Numbered from the stretch's first letter, positions 8,189 to 18,929 are shown. The stretch is DNA of 64,000 bases from Synechococcus sp. PCC 7335 (GCF_000155595.1 NZ_DS989904.1:4581987-4645986), one strand, 5' to 3'. The notes: generated from the sequence alone by a model not told the origin. Program-made: numbers and translations.

Positions 8189-9298
8189 ATGATAAATACC
8201 CGATCGAGTACAGGTCATAGCGCCACGCACAAGCTGCATCCCTTGAGTTTGCTAGCTCAACTGATCAGCCGTCAGGTCAGTGGCTGCTTGAAGCTAACTG
8301 CCCAGTCTGTAGAAAGACAACCTGCACAATGGCAACTTCTGCTTGAGAAAGGACAGCTCAACTTTGCGACTAGCTCGATCAATAGCTTCGATCGGTTGAT
8401 TAGACAGCTAGAGACAACAGCAGCTGGAGTCCCGATGTCTGTATGCGAACAAATGCGGCAGCTATTCGAGGAGGCTGACCAGATAGATGGTGTCGTCAGC
8501 TCTGACTATCGCGCTTTATGTTGGCTAGTTGAGCAGAAATACATCAGCCATGAACAGGCAGCGCAGGTTATAGGCGCGATCGCTATCGAAGTGATTGAGC
8601 CTTTCTTGAGTATCCGTGAAGGAAATTACACGCTCATCTCAAGTGCACAAACCCAGACCATTCCAACTTACTGCCGCTTAGACTTGCGGCCAATTGTTGA
8701 GGCCTGTCAGCGCAATAGTAGGCAAAAAGAGACCGGACAAGTCGCTGCTAGTCGCCCGCCTAATGCGCCCACAGTCCCTAATGCGACTAGCAGGCTTAGC
8801 TCTAGCCAAGTATCTACCCGGTTAGATAACTCGCTAAATAGTCAACAAAGCAAGCAGTACCCTGGGGGTATGGCCACTGGTCGAGATAGCGGCTATAGAA
8901 CTCATTCAAACAGCTTAAGACAAACCACCTACACGGTAGCTTGTATCGATGACAGCCCTACCGTGCTCAACGCCATCCAAAAATTTCTAGAAGATCAGAG
9001 CCTTTCAGTAGTTGCTATTAACGATCCAGTCAAGGCGCTGATGCAAATCGTTCGTAGCAAGCCTGACTTGGTCCTCTTAGATATTACGATGCCCAACCTC
9101 GACGGGTATGATCTGTGCGCCCTACTGCGTCGTCATCCTCGTTATAAGCACACACCGATCGTGATGGTCACTGGCAATACAGGACTAATCGATCGAGCTA
9201 GAGCTAAGCTAGTGCGGGCTTCTGGCTATCTTACTAAGCCATTCACCCAGGACGACCTTTTGAAGATGGTATTCAAGCATCTACCAACAACACGGTAA
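8189..9298 (+). CDS. pixG: PatA/PixG-type response regulator (PATAN + REC)
   Basis: The protein has 369 residues. Residues about 15-165 fit the PATAN domain of cyanobacterial PatA-family regulators (LSLLAQLISRQVSGCLKL, later FDRLIRQLE and LCWLVEQKYIS). A Ser/Gln-rich linker covers about 175-245. A receiver domain covers 248-369, with the acidic pair IDDSP, the phosphoacceptor Asp298 in LLDITMP, the Thr in VTGNTG and the Lys in LTKPF. PixG-type proteins act downstream of the histidine kinase in control of type IV pili during phototaxis. It is first of five genes in the order typical of the pix/tax1 locus, which supports the assignment over PilG, its pil paralogue. Confidence 0.85.
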   Translation: MINTRSSTGHSATHKLHPLSLLAQLISRQVSGCLKLTAQSVERQPAQWQLLLEKGQLNFATSSINSFDRLIRQLETTAAGVPMSVCEQMRQLFEEADQIDGVVSSDYRALCWLVEQKYISHEQAAQVIGAIAIEVIEPFLSIREGNYTLISSAQTQTIPTYCRLDLRPIVEACQRNSRQKETGQVAASRPPNAPTVPNATSRLSSSQVSTRLDNSLNSQQSKQYPGGMATGRDSGYRTHSNSLRQTTYTVACIDDSPTVLNAIQKFLEDQSLSVVAINDPVKALMQIVRSKPDLVLLDITMPNLDGYDLCALLRRHPRYKHTPIVMVTGNTGLIDRARAKLVRASGYLTKPFTQDDLLKMVFKHLPTTR

Positions 9299-9417
9299 CA
9301 TCAGGAAATCAGAGTAATCCTTTCTACGCATGCTTTCTATGCATGTTTTCTACTCTGAGTAGATTGTTTCTGTCATAGAAACTTAGCGTCGTAAAATCCT
9401 AGTCCTCCCGTTTCCCT

Positions 9418-9795
9418 ATGCCTACTATTCACACCACAACGGTGCTTATTGTTGAGGACGCCGCATCAGAGCTAGAACTCATGAGTCACTATCTTCAGCA
9501 GGCGGGCTATAGCGTCATTAGAGCTGCTAGTGGAATAGAAGGCTTGGATAAGGCGATCGCTCAAAAACCAGACGCGATCGTGACTGACATTGTCATGCCA
9601 GGTATCAGTGGCTTCGAGCTGTGCCGTCAGCTAAAGAACACACCGGCAACTAAAACAGTACCCGTAGTCATGTGCTCTTCTAAAGGACAGAAGATCGATC
9701 GAATATGGGGAAAGAAACAGGGTGCGGATGTCTATTTAACAAAACCATACACCCAAGAGCAGCTAATAGAAGCAGTAAGAACTGTATTGAGGTGA
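9418..9795 (+). CDS. pixH: CheY-like response regulator PixH
   Basis: The 125-residue protein is a stand-alone receiver domain. It has the acidic pocket VEDAAS, the phosphoacceptor Asp57 in VTDIVMPG, the Ser in MCSSKGQ and the Lys in LTKPYTQ. PilH/PixH-type proteins share this form and are thought to work as a second output or phosphate sink of the CheA-like kinase. It lies 119 bases after pixG and 178 bases before pixI on the same strand. Confidence 0.88.
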   Translation: MPTIHTTTVLIVEDAASELELMSHYLQQAGYSVIRAASGIEGLDKAIAQKPDAIVTDIVMPGISGFELCRQLKNTPATKTVPVVMCSSKGQKIDRIWGKKQGADVYLTKPYTQEQLIEAVRTVLR

Positions 9796-9973
9796 AGTCG
9801 AGGATTTTACTTAGATTCTTCCCGAATTCTTTACGAACGATTGAGTATATCTGAATTTATCTATATTGCTTTAGGCAAGGTTAGACAAGTTCGGCTAAAA
9901 AGTGTGATAAAGATAACAGCAGCAGGGATGTCATCAGAGAGAATACTTAAACACACCCGAATAATAATTACCT

Positions 9974-10492
9974 GTGAAGAGTGAGCTTACCGTTCCCGAT
10001 CGTTCCCTTATTGACGAAGCCTATCTTAAGTTTCAGCTAGCTCCTAGCATCCCTGCTGTGCTAGCTGCTAGCGCAGTAGAGGAGGCCACTGTGCTCTCAA
10101 CTACACAGGTAACTCCTATGCCCAACATGCCTGCTTGCTTGCTGGGTCTGGTCAATCGTCGTAGCCGAGTCATTTGGATCGCCAACCTCATGCAGCTGTT
10201 GGGTGTGGCTATCCCAGACAGACCCAGGCAACAGTACAGCACTATCATTGTCAAATCAGAGACCTCTCAAGACTCATCGGTGGGCCTCCCTCCAAGTCTT
10301 TCTTTGGGACTGATGGTCGATGAAATTAATGGAATCATTCATCTACCGACCGAGGCTTTACAACCTGTTCCTACACAAGTCAATCCAACTCTAGAGCCTT
10401 ACCTTCGAGGTTGCGCCGTACAAGACGAGCAGATACTGCTGGTGCTAGATGCTGAGGCTGTTTTACAATCGTCCATTTTTCAAGGGTCATAA
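9974..10492 (+). CDS. pixI: CheW-like coupling protein PixI
   Basis: The 172-residue protein starts with GTG at 9974; I see no nearer ATG that keeps the N-terminal strand. It follows the CheW pattern: LKFQLAPSIPAVL, the central ACLLGLVNRRSRVIWIANLMQLLG motif with conserved Gly-x-x-Asn-Arg, and a C-terminal CAVQDEQILLVLDAEAV. CheW-like proteins couple the chemoreceptor to the CheA kinase. It ends four bases before pixJ, so the two are probably translated together. Confidence 0.87.
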   Translation: MKSELTVPDRSLIDEAYLKFQLAPSIPAVLAASAVEEATVLSTTQVTPMPNMPACLLGLVNRRSRVIWIANLMQLLGVAIPDRPRQQYSTIIVKSETSQDSSVGLPPSLSLGLMVDEINGIIHLPTEALQPVPTQVNPTLEPYLRGCAVQDEQILLVLDAEAVLQSSIFQGS

Positions 10493-10495
10493 ACG

Positions 10496-13400
10496 ATGGC
10501 AACAGACATGAATGGGAATGAAGCAAATAGCTCAGCAATCCCACAGCCGCTGACTGACAGACAGATAGCGGCTGCCCAGACGGCGGCTCAAAGAGAAAGA
10601 GAGCCCTTGGTCTATCGTGGTGCTCAGTATGGCGATAAGTATCAAGAGAGTAAAGAACGTGAGCTGGCTCAAAAAATTATTGATGCCCGCTCGCTCGCCG
10701 GGAACCAAATAGAAGATGATCTAATCTACCGGGGAGTGCAGTATCGCGGAGAGCGCTACGCGCCCGATAAGATTCGAGTCACGAAGGAGAGCAAATCTGC
10801 CTTCTTGCAGTGGTTCAACGACTTGCCAGTTGCTGATAAACAGCTAGCTGGACTCCTAAGTTCCAAAATCCTTTCTATATTGGGTGTGATTGGAGTTAGT
10901 CTACTGTTGCTATCAGCAACTGGTCGTCGTCTGCTTTTGAACCAAGCAACCTCTGAGCTCTCTGCCACTGCCAGCGCCCTCACCCAAGCGCCGACCGAAG
11001 CTGAGTTGATAAGCGAAGACGTAGTACTAGAAGCTGTGGAGGCTAAAGTAGCACTCACACCTGGAGACGAGATCGAAGCGAGTCTAGCCCAAGCTGTGCG
11101 TAGCAACCTACGGGGTCGGTTGGAAGCCAACCAGCTGGAGTACATTGCCCTAGTAGATACAAACTTTCAGGTGATTGCAAGCGGAAATACCGCACGTAAT
11201 AGTGACTTTTTTAATCCGGACAATCTAGTGTCTGATGCGTTGCGTCAGCGGCAATCTAAAGTAGCACTCAGTCTACAACCAGTTGGGACACTCGAACAAC
11301 AGGGGCTTTCTGTACCGAGTTCGGTCGACGAAGCAGCGCTGGTACAGTACGTTGCGACACCTATTTTTGCGTCGGGTAGTCCGCTAGATAATGCAGGCGT
11401 GCCCACGCAGCCAATTGGTGCTTTGATAACAGGTGATATCGTCAATCAAGATACGCTGGCTGTTGCGAATGTACTCACTGCATTTCCAGACGGCTATACC
11501 GAGATCTACTTGCGAGAACCCAGTGGCTCGTTCGAGTCAGTCATCTTGGCTAATTCAGGCGAAATCCTGACCGGGCAACAGTTTGATAGCGCTGATAGCT
11601 TCGATTTCTTAAACGAAACTATTCAAGCAGCAGGCGATGGACAATCGCCTGCTGCGGTCACTGACGATACCAGGCGACTCAACGGTGATCGTTATACAGT
11701 GGCGGCAACCGCAATCGTCGATGGCAACGGACGAGCCATTGGTGTTATTCAGCGAGGGCTATCAGAACGCGCTTTGCGAACTTGGCAAAGAAATGCAGCT
11801 GGACTCTTAATTGGTGCAGCGTTGATAGCAATCTTGATAGATGTGCTCATTGCCAAACTACTAGGACGCTCTATCGCGAAGCCGCTGCGAGAATTGCAAG
11901 TAGCCACGGAAGAGTTTGCATCGGGCGATCGCACTACCCGTGCCAGCGTTTTCGCCCGCGACGAAGTCGGACGAGTTGCTAGCGCCTTCAACGAATTAGC
12001 CGCTTCCGTCGCGATCTCCGAATCTTCTCTACGATTTCAAAATGAAACCCAAACAGAATCTGCTAGGCGAGCGCGAGGGCTAGCAGAATTTACTAGTCAG
12101 ATCCGCCAGGCATTAGAACCTCAGGCTATCCTTGCCATTGGCGTCAATCAAGCCAGAGAAGCTCTAGAAGTCGATCGGGTCATCATCTACAAGTTTGACG
12201 CTGACTATAAAGGTGGAGAAGTGACTGCGGAATCAGTAGGGAAAGGCTGGATTAGAGCAGAAGGTCAGCACTTAGAAGATCCGATGCTGCCAGATTCTGT
12301 TGATCGCTTCATGACAGGTCAGATATCTGCAGTCATCGACATCGAAGCCGCAGACCTCACTGAATGTCACTGCCAGCTGCTGCGAGAGCTAGAAGTCAAA
12401 GCAAATATGGTTGCGCCAATCATCATTGGCGATCGACTAGTTGGGCTGATTTGCGCTCATCAGTGTAGCGGCCCGCGTCAGTGGCAGCCTGAAGAGCTAA
12501 ATATGATGCAGCAGATTACAGCCCAGATCGGCTACGCCCTATCGCAAGCTCAGCTACTAGAAACTCAACGGCAGGCTGTGAAACAAGAACAGCAGCTAGC
12601 TAGCTTAGTTACCGATATTAGAACAACTAGCACTAGTGAAACCTCTCCAACTGAGACTCGCGATAGAATATTTCGTACGGTTACGCGCCAGGTTAAATTG
12701 GCGCTCAATACCAGTCGGGTGCTTATCTATCTCTTCGACGAGAGTTGGAAAGGGACTATTGTTGAAGAAGCTGTCGATCCCCAGTGGACACCCGCTAAAG
12801 GCGCCAATATCGCTGACCCTTGCTTTGCTCAGAACTATGTAGACAAGTACCGTGCTGGCCGGGTGAAAGCTACAACAGATATCTATAGCGCTGGGCTAAC
12901 TGCCTGTCATCTTCAGCAGCTAGAGCCCTATCAGGTCAGAGGCAACATAGTTGCCCCGATTGTGGTTGAAGGTAGGTTGTTGGGATTACTCGTAGCCCAT
13001 GAATGCACCGGACCTAGAGAATGGTCAGAGATATCTATCAACTTCATCAAGCGAGCGGCAACCCAGCTAGGCTATGCGTTAGAGCAGGCCGAAGCAACTT
13101 GGCAAAAGGAACTGGCGCTCACCCGAGCAAACACCCTCTCGGAAGAACGCTTGCGTCGCCAAGAAGAGATAGAAATCCAGCTTGTAAACCTGCTTAGCGA
13201 CGTAGAAGCTGTCGCCGATGGCAATTTGACGGTACGTGCTGACGTGTCAGCTGGTGAGATTGGAACTGTTGCCGACTTTTTTAATGCGATTGTAGAAAGC
13301 TTGCGGCAGGTGGTCACTCAAGTAAAACGCTCGACTGACCAAGTCAACAACGCCCTATGGCAAAACGAAGCTGCTATTCGTCTGCTCGCAGAAGACGCAC

Positions 13401-14206
13401 TTCAGCAGGCTGAGCAAACCACTTTGACGCTAGAGTCTGTAGAAACTATGACTGACTCGATTCAGCAGGTGGCTCAGCAGGCAGAAGAAGCTGCTGCCGT
13501 TGCTAAAAGTGCTTCTAAGACCGCAAATCAGGGCGAAGAAGCAATGGATCTTACGGTCAACAACATTATGAGGCTGCGTCAAACCGTTGGCCTTACTGCT
13601 AAGAAAGTGAAGCGTCTAGGCGAATCTTCTCAACAGATCACCAAGGCAGTTTCACTGATCAATCAAATTTCTCAGCAGACTAATCTGCTGGCAATTAACG
13701 CTGGGATTGAGGCTGCTAGAGCTGGGGAAGGTGGTCAGGGCTTTGCAGCAGTAGCCGAGGAAGTTAGCGAACTGGCGGCTCGCTCGGCGGAGGCAACAGA
13801 GGAGATTGAACGGATTGTAGATACGATTCAGAGAGAGACTGGCGATGTGGTCGCTGCGATTGAGCAAAGTACGACGCAGGTTGTAGAAGGGACTCAACGG
13901 GTAGAAGACGCACGGGAAAGCTTGGGGCAGATCCTAACGGGCTCACAAAAGATGGATGAGTTTGCTAGATCAATCTCACGGGCGACTAGCTCGCAGGTAC
14001 AAATATCTACATCGGTGTACGCTCTGATGGAAAAGATTGCACAGCTAGCCGAGCGAACTTCGGCCTCCTCTAAGCAAGTATCTGAAGCACTAAACCAGAC
14101 CGTAGGGGTAGCACAAAATCTGCAGGCACAGGTAGCGACCTTTGTCGTAGACCCACAGGCATCTGGTGAAAATAGATCTATCCCCCAGGAGGCCAGACGT
14201 GGATAG
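10496..14206 (+). CDS. pixJ: Methyl-accepting phototaxis receptor PixJ with cyanobacteriochrome GAF
   Basis: The 1236-residue membrane photoreceptor has this order: a cytosolic N-terminus (1-120) with two YRG-x-QY motifs (40-45 and 78-83), TM1 at about 122-142, a periplasmic sensor region, TM2 at about 432-456, HAMP to about 510, GAF1 (about 530-685), GAF2 (about 710-860), and an MCP signalling hairpin (core near 1045-1100, [20 protein letters not shown]). GAF2 has both bilin-linking signatures: Cys804-His805 and the second Cys776 in the DXCF motif (D774-P-C-F777). The 28-residue spacing matches Synechocystis PixJ and predicts a blue/green phycoviolobilin-type photosensor. GAF1 has Cys624-His625 but Met at the DXCF site. 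It is flanked by pixI and pixL. Stop overlaps pixL by eight bases. Confidence 0.93.
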   Translation: MATDMNGNEANSSAIPQPLTDRQIAAAQTAAQREREPLVYRGAQYGDKYQESKERELAQKIIDARSLAGNQIEDDLIYRGVQYRGERYAPDKIRVTKESKSAFLQWFNDLPVADKQLAGLLSSKILSILGVIGVSLLLLSATGRRLLLNQATSELSATASALTQAPTEAELISEDVVLEAVEAKVALTPGDEIEASLAQAVRSNLRGRLEANQLEYIALVDTNFQVIASGNTARNSDFFNPDNLVSDALRQRQSKVALSLQPVGTLEQQGLSVPSSVDEAALVQYVATPIFASGSPLDNAGVPTQPIGALITGDIVNQDTLAVANVLTAFPDGYTEIYLREPSGSFESVILANSGEILTGQQFDSADSFDFLNETIQAAGDGQSPAAVTDDTRRLNGDRYTVAATAIVDGNGRAIGVIQRGLSERALRTWQRNAAGLLIGAALIAILIDVLIAKLLGRSIAKPLRELQVATEEFASGDRTTRASVFARDEVGRVASAFNELAASVAISESSLRFQNETQTESARRARGLAEFTSQIRQALEPQAILAIGVNQAREALEVDRVIIYKFDADYKGGEVTAESVGKGWIRAEGQHLEDPMLPDSVDRFMTGQISAVIDIEAADLTECHCQLLRELEVKANMVAPIIIGDRLVGLICAHQCSGPRQWQPEELNMMQQITAQIGYALSQAQLLETQRQAVKQEQQLASLVTDIRTTSTSETSPTETRDRIFRTVTRQVKLALNTSRVLIYLFDESWKGTIVEEAVDPQWTPAKGANIADPCFAQNYVDKYRAGRVKATTDIYSAGLTACHLQQLEPYQVRGNIVAPIVVEGRLLGLLVAHECTGPREWSEISINFIKRAATQLGYALEQAEATWQKELALTRANTLSEERLRRQEEIEIQLVNLLSDVEAVADGNLTVRADVSAGEIGTVADFFNAIVESLRQVVTQVKRSTDQVNNALWQNEAAIRLLAEDALQQAEQTTLTLESVETMTDSIQQVAQQAEEAAAVAKSASKTANQGEEAMDLTVNNIMRLRQTVGLTAKKVKRLGESSQQITKAVSLINQISQQTNLLAINAGIEAARAGEGGQGFAAVAEEVSELAARSAEATEEIERIVDTIQRETGDVVAAIEQSTTQVVEGTQRVEDARESLGQILTGSQKMDEFARSISRATSSQVQISTSVYALMEKIAQLAERTSASSKQVSEALNQTVGVAQNLQAQVATFVVDPQASGENRSIPQEARRG
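14187..14192 (+). promoter_or_regulatory. Shine-Dalgarno site setting the pixL start
   Basis: The sequence aggagg lies six bases before the GTG at 14199. It favours that codon over an ATG at 14166, which lies inside the pixJ reading region and has no comparable site. Confidence 0.75.
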
Positions 14207-17200
14207 AGAAGCAGAGATTCGCCTACAGTTTCTAGATGAAGCTGATGAATATTTGAATGCACTAGAAACCACGTTGCTAGGCATCGCTCAGCGGGGAATC
14301 GAAATCCATCAGATGAATACAGCGCTGCGGGCTGCCCATTCAATCAAAGGCGGCGCGGCGCTGATGGGCTATATCCTGACCAGTGACCTAGCCCATCGGC
14401 TAGAAGATGCACTCAAGGTGCTGAAGCTGCAGCGGAGCGAAGAAGTCACTGGTGATATAGAAGGCCAGATGCTGAGCGCAGTAGATGCGATCCGACAAAT
14501 TGTGGAACGCGATCGCCGCACCGCGCTGCTAGCATCAGACCCTCTAGCATCAGACCCGCCAGTATCAGACCAGCTTGAGCGCCAGATTATGCCTATCTTC
14601 GAGGCGTTGTACGATACGCTGGGCGAGCCGTCCGCAGAAGATGCGGCCTCTATATTAGACGCCGACGAAAGCCAAGACGTAACGCCTTTGATCTTTCAGG
14701 CAGAAATAAACGGGCTCTTAGAGCGGTTAGACTCGCTTTTGGCAGATCACTCTCCCCAGTTGCAAGCGGAAGTTGTGGTAATGGCCCAAGAGCTATCTGC
14801 ACTAGGTAAGATGCTCGATCTGCCGCTATTTGTACAGTTCTGTCAGTCAGTAAAAACCTACGCGGTAGCAGCTAAAGACACCCAGCAGATAGAAGAAGTG
14901 TCTCAAGCGGCGCTGACTAGTTGGAAAAGGGCACAGGCGCTAGTGCTTACGGGTAACGCTGAGTCTATGCCTCGTCAGCTAACCGGTATTAGCTTTAGGA
15001 TAACTGATAGCGACTCTGAGAGGGAGTCTGCTGAAGCGCCCACATCCATAGAAACAAAAAGCCTTAGCTTGACAGGCTATGATGCCGGCTTGGGCACAGG
15101 CTTTGGTGCAGATTTAGGTGCAGAGAACGATGCGCTAGTTAGTAATATCTTTGCCAACCTAAGCATAGAAAATGAGGCCTCAGCTGGGGATGTTTTCGCA
15201 GATCTAGGGACAGAAAGCAACGTCCCAACTGGTGATGACCTGGCTGAGCAAGCCGTTTTAGGAACGGACTTAGAGACTAACTTGGGTGCTGGCTTGGGAT
15301 CTAGTTTGGATATTGGACTAGGAGCCGACTACGGAGCCGACTACGCAGGCAATGGTGAGCTAGAAGTGGATGCTTTTGCAGGCGTCTTTGAACAGATTGA
15401 GCAGCCGCTAGATGAGCTAGGAGGTGAGCAACCAGGTCAGTCAGAGGCGGCCTTTCGTCTACCAGCTAGCGTGTCAAAATCGCAGGGTGATGAGTCTGAG
15501 CTAACTGACAATACTGTACGAGTATCTGTACGTAAGCTCAACGAACTCAACGATGATCTCGGAGAGCTGACAATTGAGCACAATCGCCTAGAAGCTGAGG
15601 TAAAGCGACTGCGATCGCTCGTCAAAAACCTCAGCCAAAGACTGCGATCGCTCGATGAAATCAACGAAGATGTCAAAGACCTCTATGAGCAGGCCGAGTC
15701 AGAGCGTTTGTCAACCAGACCTCAGCGAACCCTGCCTCAAGCGGCAGGTAGTCAGGCTTTGGCCAACACGACCAATGGGCTCACTCGCACATCTGCCTTT
15801 GAAGTATCTGATACCCAAGCATCAAATAGCGCTGCTGATGATACTGACGCCATTGACTCAGGCTTTCGCCAAAACTTCGACCTTTTAGAACTTGATCGCT
15901 ATAGCGATACCCACTTAACTTTTCGCCAGATTGCCGAATCTGTTGTCAGGCTTCAAGAAGTCGCTGACGATCTAGAGCTGAGTACCGACCAAACAGAGCA
16001 AACCACTCGGGCTATGCGTCGCACTAATGGCCGTTTACAGCGCAATTTAAACCAGCTGCGAATGCGCCCACTAGCCGATATCACTAACCGCTTTCCTCGG
16101 GCGCTGCGAGAATTAGAAATAGAGCATGGCAAGTTAGTACAGCTCCAGCTAGAGGGTGAGCACACCTTAATTGATCGCAATATCTTAGAAGCGCTAAGCG
16201 ATCCACTAATGCATATTGTGCGTAATGCCTTCGACCACGGCATTGAATCGCCGGAAAGTAGAGAACGTCAGGGTAAAAGCAGTACTGGGACGATTGCCAT
16301 TCGAGCTGCCAACAAAAACAATCGCACGCTCATCACAGTCAGCGATGATGGTCAAGGAATTGCTATAGAAAAGATTCGCGATCGCGCTCAATCGATGGGT
16401 TTAGACGCTGAACTACTTAGCGCCGCTAGCAAAAACGAACTACTCTCACTTATTTTTGAGCCGGGCTTTAGCACCTCCAATCAGGTTACTGCGCTTTCTG
16501 GTCGCGGCGTCGGCATGGACATCGTTCGCAGCAACCTTACTCAGATTCGTGGTGATATCAGCGTCGACACTAAAGCTGGTGAGGGCACCACCTTTACCCT
16601 CTCTGTGCCATACACCCTTTCGATCACCCGCGTCATCCTAGTCGAGGGCAACCGCATGCCTATTGCCGTACCGACCGATCGGATTGAAGCAGTCACTGCG
16701 CTTGATCCGAGCGATATTCGCCGCGCCGACGGCAAAGAATTGCTTGCCTTCAAAGGCAGCTCTGTCCGTCTAATCCGTCTCTCTAACTGGTTAGCCTTCA
16801 ACTGTCCTAGACAGGTTGATAGCCTGGAAACCAAGCCCCGGATCAATACGCCCAGCGTGTTGATATTTCGCATGGGCGAACAGCGCCTAGGTCTGCAGAT
16901 AGATCGCTACTGGAACGAGCAAGAAGTGGTTATCCGCCGAGTAGAAGGCCCTGTTACTCTTCCGACTGGCTTTAGCAACTGCACCATTCTTGAAAACGGC
17001 AAAGTGGTTCCTATCATCAGTCTGACTAATTTCGCTCGGTGGATCATTGGCTGCGAAACGTCCGGTATTCATTCGGCAAAGGCGCTATATTCTAACCCAA
17101 TTCTGACTGGTGCAATTGCTTCTGCCAGATTACAAGCCGCTTCTAATAAGGAAGCCCATCGTCGCGCTAGGTTTCTAGTGATCGACGATTCTGTCAACGT

Positions 17201-17549
17201 ACGTAGGCTGCTAGCGCTTACCTTAGAGAAAGCAGGATACGAGGTAGTACAGGCCCGCGACGGTCAAGACGCGTTCGAGAAGCTAGAAACTGACTTAGTC
17301 ATAGATAGCATTGTTTGCGATATAGAAATGCCTAAGATGGACGGCTATAGTTTTCTCTCTAAGTTGAGAGCAAAGACAGAATATGCGCAGATTCCAGTGA
17401 CTATGCTAACCTCCCGCAGCAGCGATAAGCACCGCGACTTAGCGATGAACCTTGGCGCAACCGCTTATTTTTCTAAACCTTATCAGGAAAGAACCCTATT
17501 GAGAAGTTTGGCGGCATCTTTAGAAGAAACCAAAAGCAGCAGACTGTAA
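14199..17549 (+). CDS. pixL: Hybrid CheA-type histidine kinase PixL
   Basis: With the GTG start at 14199 the protein has 1116 residues. It has an N-terminal Hpt domain with phosphorylated His47 in [11 protein letters not shown], a long Gly/Asp/Glu-rich linker (about 270-420), a coiled-coil/dimerisation part, a HATPase domain (N-box VRNAFDHGI near 675, then SDDGQGI and GRGVGMD), a CheW-like domain and a C-terminal receiver with phosphoacceptor Asp1041 in [10 protein letters not shown] and Lys in FSKPYQ. It autophosphorylates under PixJ control and would pass phosphate to PixG and PixH. It overlaps the pixJ stop by eight bases, which suggests translational coupling. Confidence 0.93.
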   Translation: MDREAEIRLQFLDEADEYLNALETTLLGIAQRGIEIHQMNTALRAAHSIKGGAALMGYILTSDLAHRLEDALKVLKLQRSEEVTGDIEGQMLSAVDAIRQIVERDRRTALLASDPLASDPPVSDQLERQIMPIFEALYDTLGEPSAEDAASILDADESQDVTPLIFQAEINGLLERLDSLLADHSPQLQAEVVVMAQELSALGKMLDLPLFVQFCQSVKTYAVAAKDTQQIEEVSQAALTSWKRAQALVLTGNAESMPRQLTGISFRITDSDSERESAEAPTSIETKSLSLTGYDAGLGTGFGADLGAENDALVSNIFANLSIENEASAGDVFADLGTESNVPTGDDLAEQAVLGTDLETNLGAGLGSSLDIGLGADYGADYAGNGELEVDAFAGVFEQIEQPLDELGGEQPGQSEAAFRLPASVSKSQGDESELTDNTVRVSVRKLNELNDDLGELTIEHNRLEAEVKRLRSLVKNLSQRLRSLDEINEDVKDLYEQAESERLSTRPQRTLPQAAGSQALANTTNGLTRTSAFEVSDTQASNSAADDTDAIDSGFRQNFDLLELDRYSDTHLTFRQIAESVVRLQEVADDLELSTDQTEQTTRAMRRTNGRLQRNLNQLRMRPLADITNRFPRALRELEIEHGKLVQLQLEGEHTLIDRNILEALSDPLMHIVRNAFDHGIESPESRERQGKSSTGTIAIRAANKNNRTLITVSDDGQGIAIEKIRDRAQSMGLDAELLSAASKNELLSLIFEPGFSTSNQVTALSGRGVGMDIVRSNLTQIRGDISVDTKAGEGTTFTLSVPYTLSITRVILVEGNRMPIAVPTDRIEAVTALDPSDIRRADGKELLAFKGSSVRLIRLSNWLAFNCPRQVDSLETKPRINTPSVLIFRMGEQRLGLQIDRYWNEQEVVIRRVEGPVTLPTGFSNCTILENGKVVPIISLTNFARWIIGCETSGIHSAKALYSNPILTGAIASARLQAASNKEAHRRARFLVIDDSVNVRRLLALTLEKAGYEVVQARDGQDAFEKLETDLVIDSIVCDIEMPKMDGYSFLSKLRAKTEYAQIPVTMLTSRSSDKHRDLAMNLGATAYFSKPYQERTLLRSLAASLEETKSSRL

Positions 17550-17558
17550 AAACAGATT

Positions 17559-17816
17559 ATGAGCGAGACAATAACAATCACGCTGAAGCTATTCGCGGTG
17601 TATCAAGAGACTTTAGGTCGTTCAGAAAAAGAGATGGTATTGCCGATAGGAACGACTGCTGGAGAAGTACGCGATCGCCTCATTACTGACTACCCAACTC
17701 TCTCTTATTGGAAAGATCTCACCCGCTTTGGCATCAACTTGCAATTCGCCACGGCTTCCACATGTCTTAAGGACGGCGACGAACTTGTTCTAATTCCACC
17801 TGTTAGTGGGGGGTAG
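17559..17816 (+). CDS. moaD: Molybdopterin synthase small subunit MoaD
   Basis: The 85-residue ubiquitin-like protein ends in VSGG, with the terminal Gly-Gly that is adenylated and thiocarboxylated. Its N-terminus (ITITLKLFAVYQE) and LKDGDELVLIPP follow MoaD. The partner MoaE would use its thiocarboxylate sulfur to make molybdopterin. ThiS is shorter and lacks this N-terminus, so MoaD is preferred. It starts nine bases after pixL on the same strand. A functional link with phototaxis is not implied; it may just share the transcript. Confidence 0.85.
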   Translation: MSETITITLKLFAVYQETLGRSEKEMVLPIGTTAGEVRDRLITDYPTLSYWKDLTRFGINLQFATASTCLKDGDELVLIPPVSGG

Positions 17817-17896
17817 GTAAAAGCTCTGCTATATGTTCTTAGTTCCTTTCAATCATCTAACTTCAATGGTTCAAAAGCTAGGATATACATAAACTA

Positions 17897-18799
17897 CTAA
17901 CAGGCGTTTTCGATTAGATTTATGACAGCTCCAAAGTAGTACGCCTCATACTTTGTGTCTACAAACCAAACTTGGTTTTTTTGTTCAAACACCCAATTAT
18001 AAACCGACTCACCAAAAGTACTTTCCATCTTAAGATCTGGCCCTTCACCTTCACCACCACTCTCTAGATCGCTAAGCCATGCTTGCAAAGCAGCGTCAGT
18101 TTTACTGTAGCCCGTACGCTGAATAATGTTTCCTGCTTTGATTTGAGGCTCACCATTCACATCTTCAACAATCACGCCGACGATGCTTTCAATAGATGCT
18201 GTATCTTCAAAGCACTCATTTCCTAAATAGTCTAGCTCGTATGTATCCTTCACTACGAATTCAGGGACTAAGCTACTATCTACCTGTGCAACCGTAGCAA
18301 AGAAGCCATCGTATGAAGCCTGGGTGCTCTCTAGATCAAGCTGCTGAGGTCCAAATGAATCTGACTTTGGCGGTTTGTCTGATTCTAAAGCTTCTATAGC
18401 CGTAGGCTTTTCTAGATCAGTTAAAGAGTCTGGATTATCGTCTAAGGGAGGTGCGGGTGCTGCAGAGACCATTGGAACAGGATCTGGCTCTAGCTGAGGA
18501 ATTTCTACTGGTACTGGCTCTGGTGGTGTAGCTATTGGCGCTGGTGCCGCTTCAGATATTACTTCAGAAGATAAAGGGATGTCTACCGGCACATCGGCCA
18601 TTGGCTCGGCCGGCAGCACCGAAACTTGAATAGAGTCTAGCGTCAGTTCTTCTACCTCTTCTTTCACTTCAGCTTTTCTAGGCAGAGGTACTAATAAGCT
18701 TAGCCCATGCAAGCCTAGCGATACTAGAAGCAACGGGCTAAGCCAGCGCATTATTTTTGGACGTTGAGGACTAACTGAAGTCATTCCTTGAATTGACAT
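17897..18799 (-). CDS. TonB-like membrane-anchored protein
   Basis: The protein has 300 residues. A single N-terminal membrane segment (about 19-37) carries S27-L-G-L-H31, which matches the S-x3-H motif through which TonB engages ExbB/ExbD. A Pro/Glu-rich spacer follows (about 70-130), as in TonB. The C-terminal half (about 165-300) is a Cys-containing folded domain that I do not recognise as the TonB C-terminal domain; it lacks an evident YP motif. It might be an energy-transducing TonB variant or a periplasmic protein with a similar anchor. No exbBD or TonB receptor gene is nearby. It is divergent from the phosphoesterase gene. Confidence 0.6.
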   Translation of the reverse strand: MSIQGMTSVSPQRPKIMRWLSPLLLVSLGLHGLSLLVPLPRKAEVKEEVEELTLDSIQVSVLPAEPMADVPVDIPLSSEVISEAAPAPIATPPEPVPVEIPQLEPDPVPMVSAAPAPPLDDNPDSLTDLEKPTAIEALESDKPPKSDSFGPQQLDLESTQASYDGFFATVAQVDSSLVPEFVVKDTYELDYLGNECFEDTASIESIVGVIVEDVNGEPQIKAGNIIQRTGYSKTDAALQAWLSDLESGGEGEGPDLKMESTFGESVYNWVFEQKNQVWFVDTKYEAYYFGAVINLIENAC

Positions 18800-18889
18800 A
18801 TTCTGTAAGCAGCAGCGATCGCCAAATAGTCAATTGCTCAATTGAGCTATCACTTCTAGCTCAATAACCTAAGGGTCCAATAGTCTATG

Positions 18890-18929
18890 GAGCATAAGTT
18901 TTTATGAACGAGCATAAGTTCCTATGAAC
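18890..18929. repeat. Tandem 20-bp direct repeat in a divergent promoter region
   Basis: Bases 18890-18909 (gagcataagtttttatgaac) are followed at once by 18910-18929, identical except tt to cc in the middle. It lies 96 bases before the phosphoesterase start and 90 bases upstream of the TonB-like gene. A 20-bp spacing puts the copies about two helical turns apart, which would suit a regulator binding as a tandem dimer. It does not match the 8-bp units of the cyanobacterial Pho box. Confidence 0.6.

Noticed and set aside
14166-14198. ATG at 14166 as pixL start
   Set aside because: The GTG at 14199 has an AGGAGG six bases before and gives the usual Hpt N-terminus.
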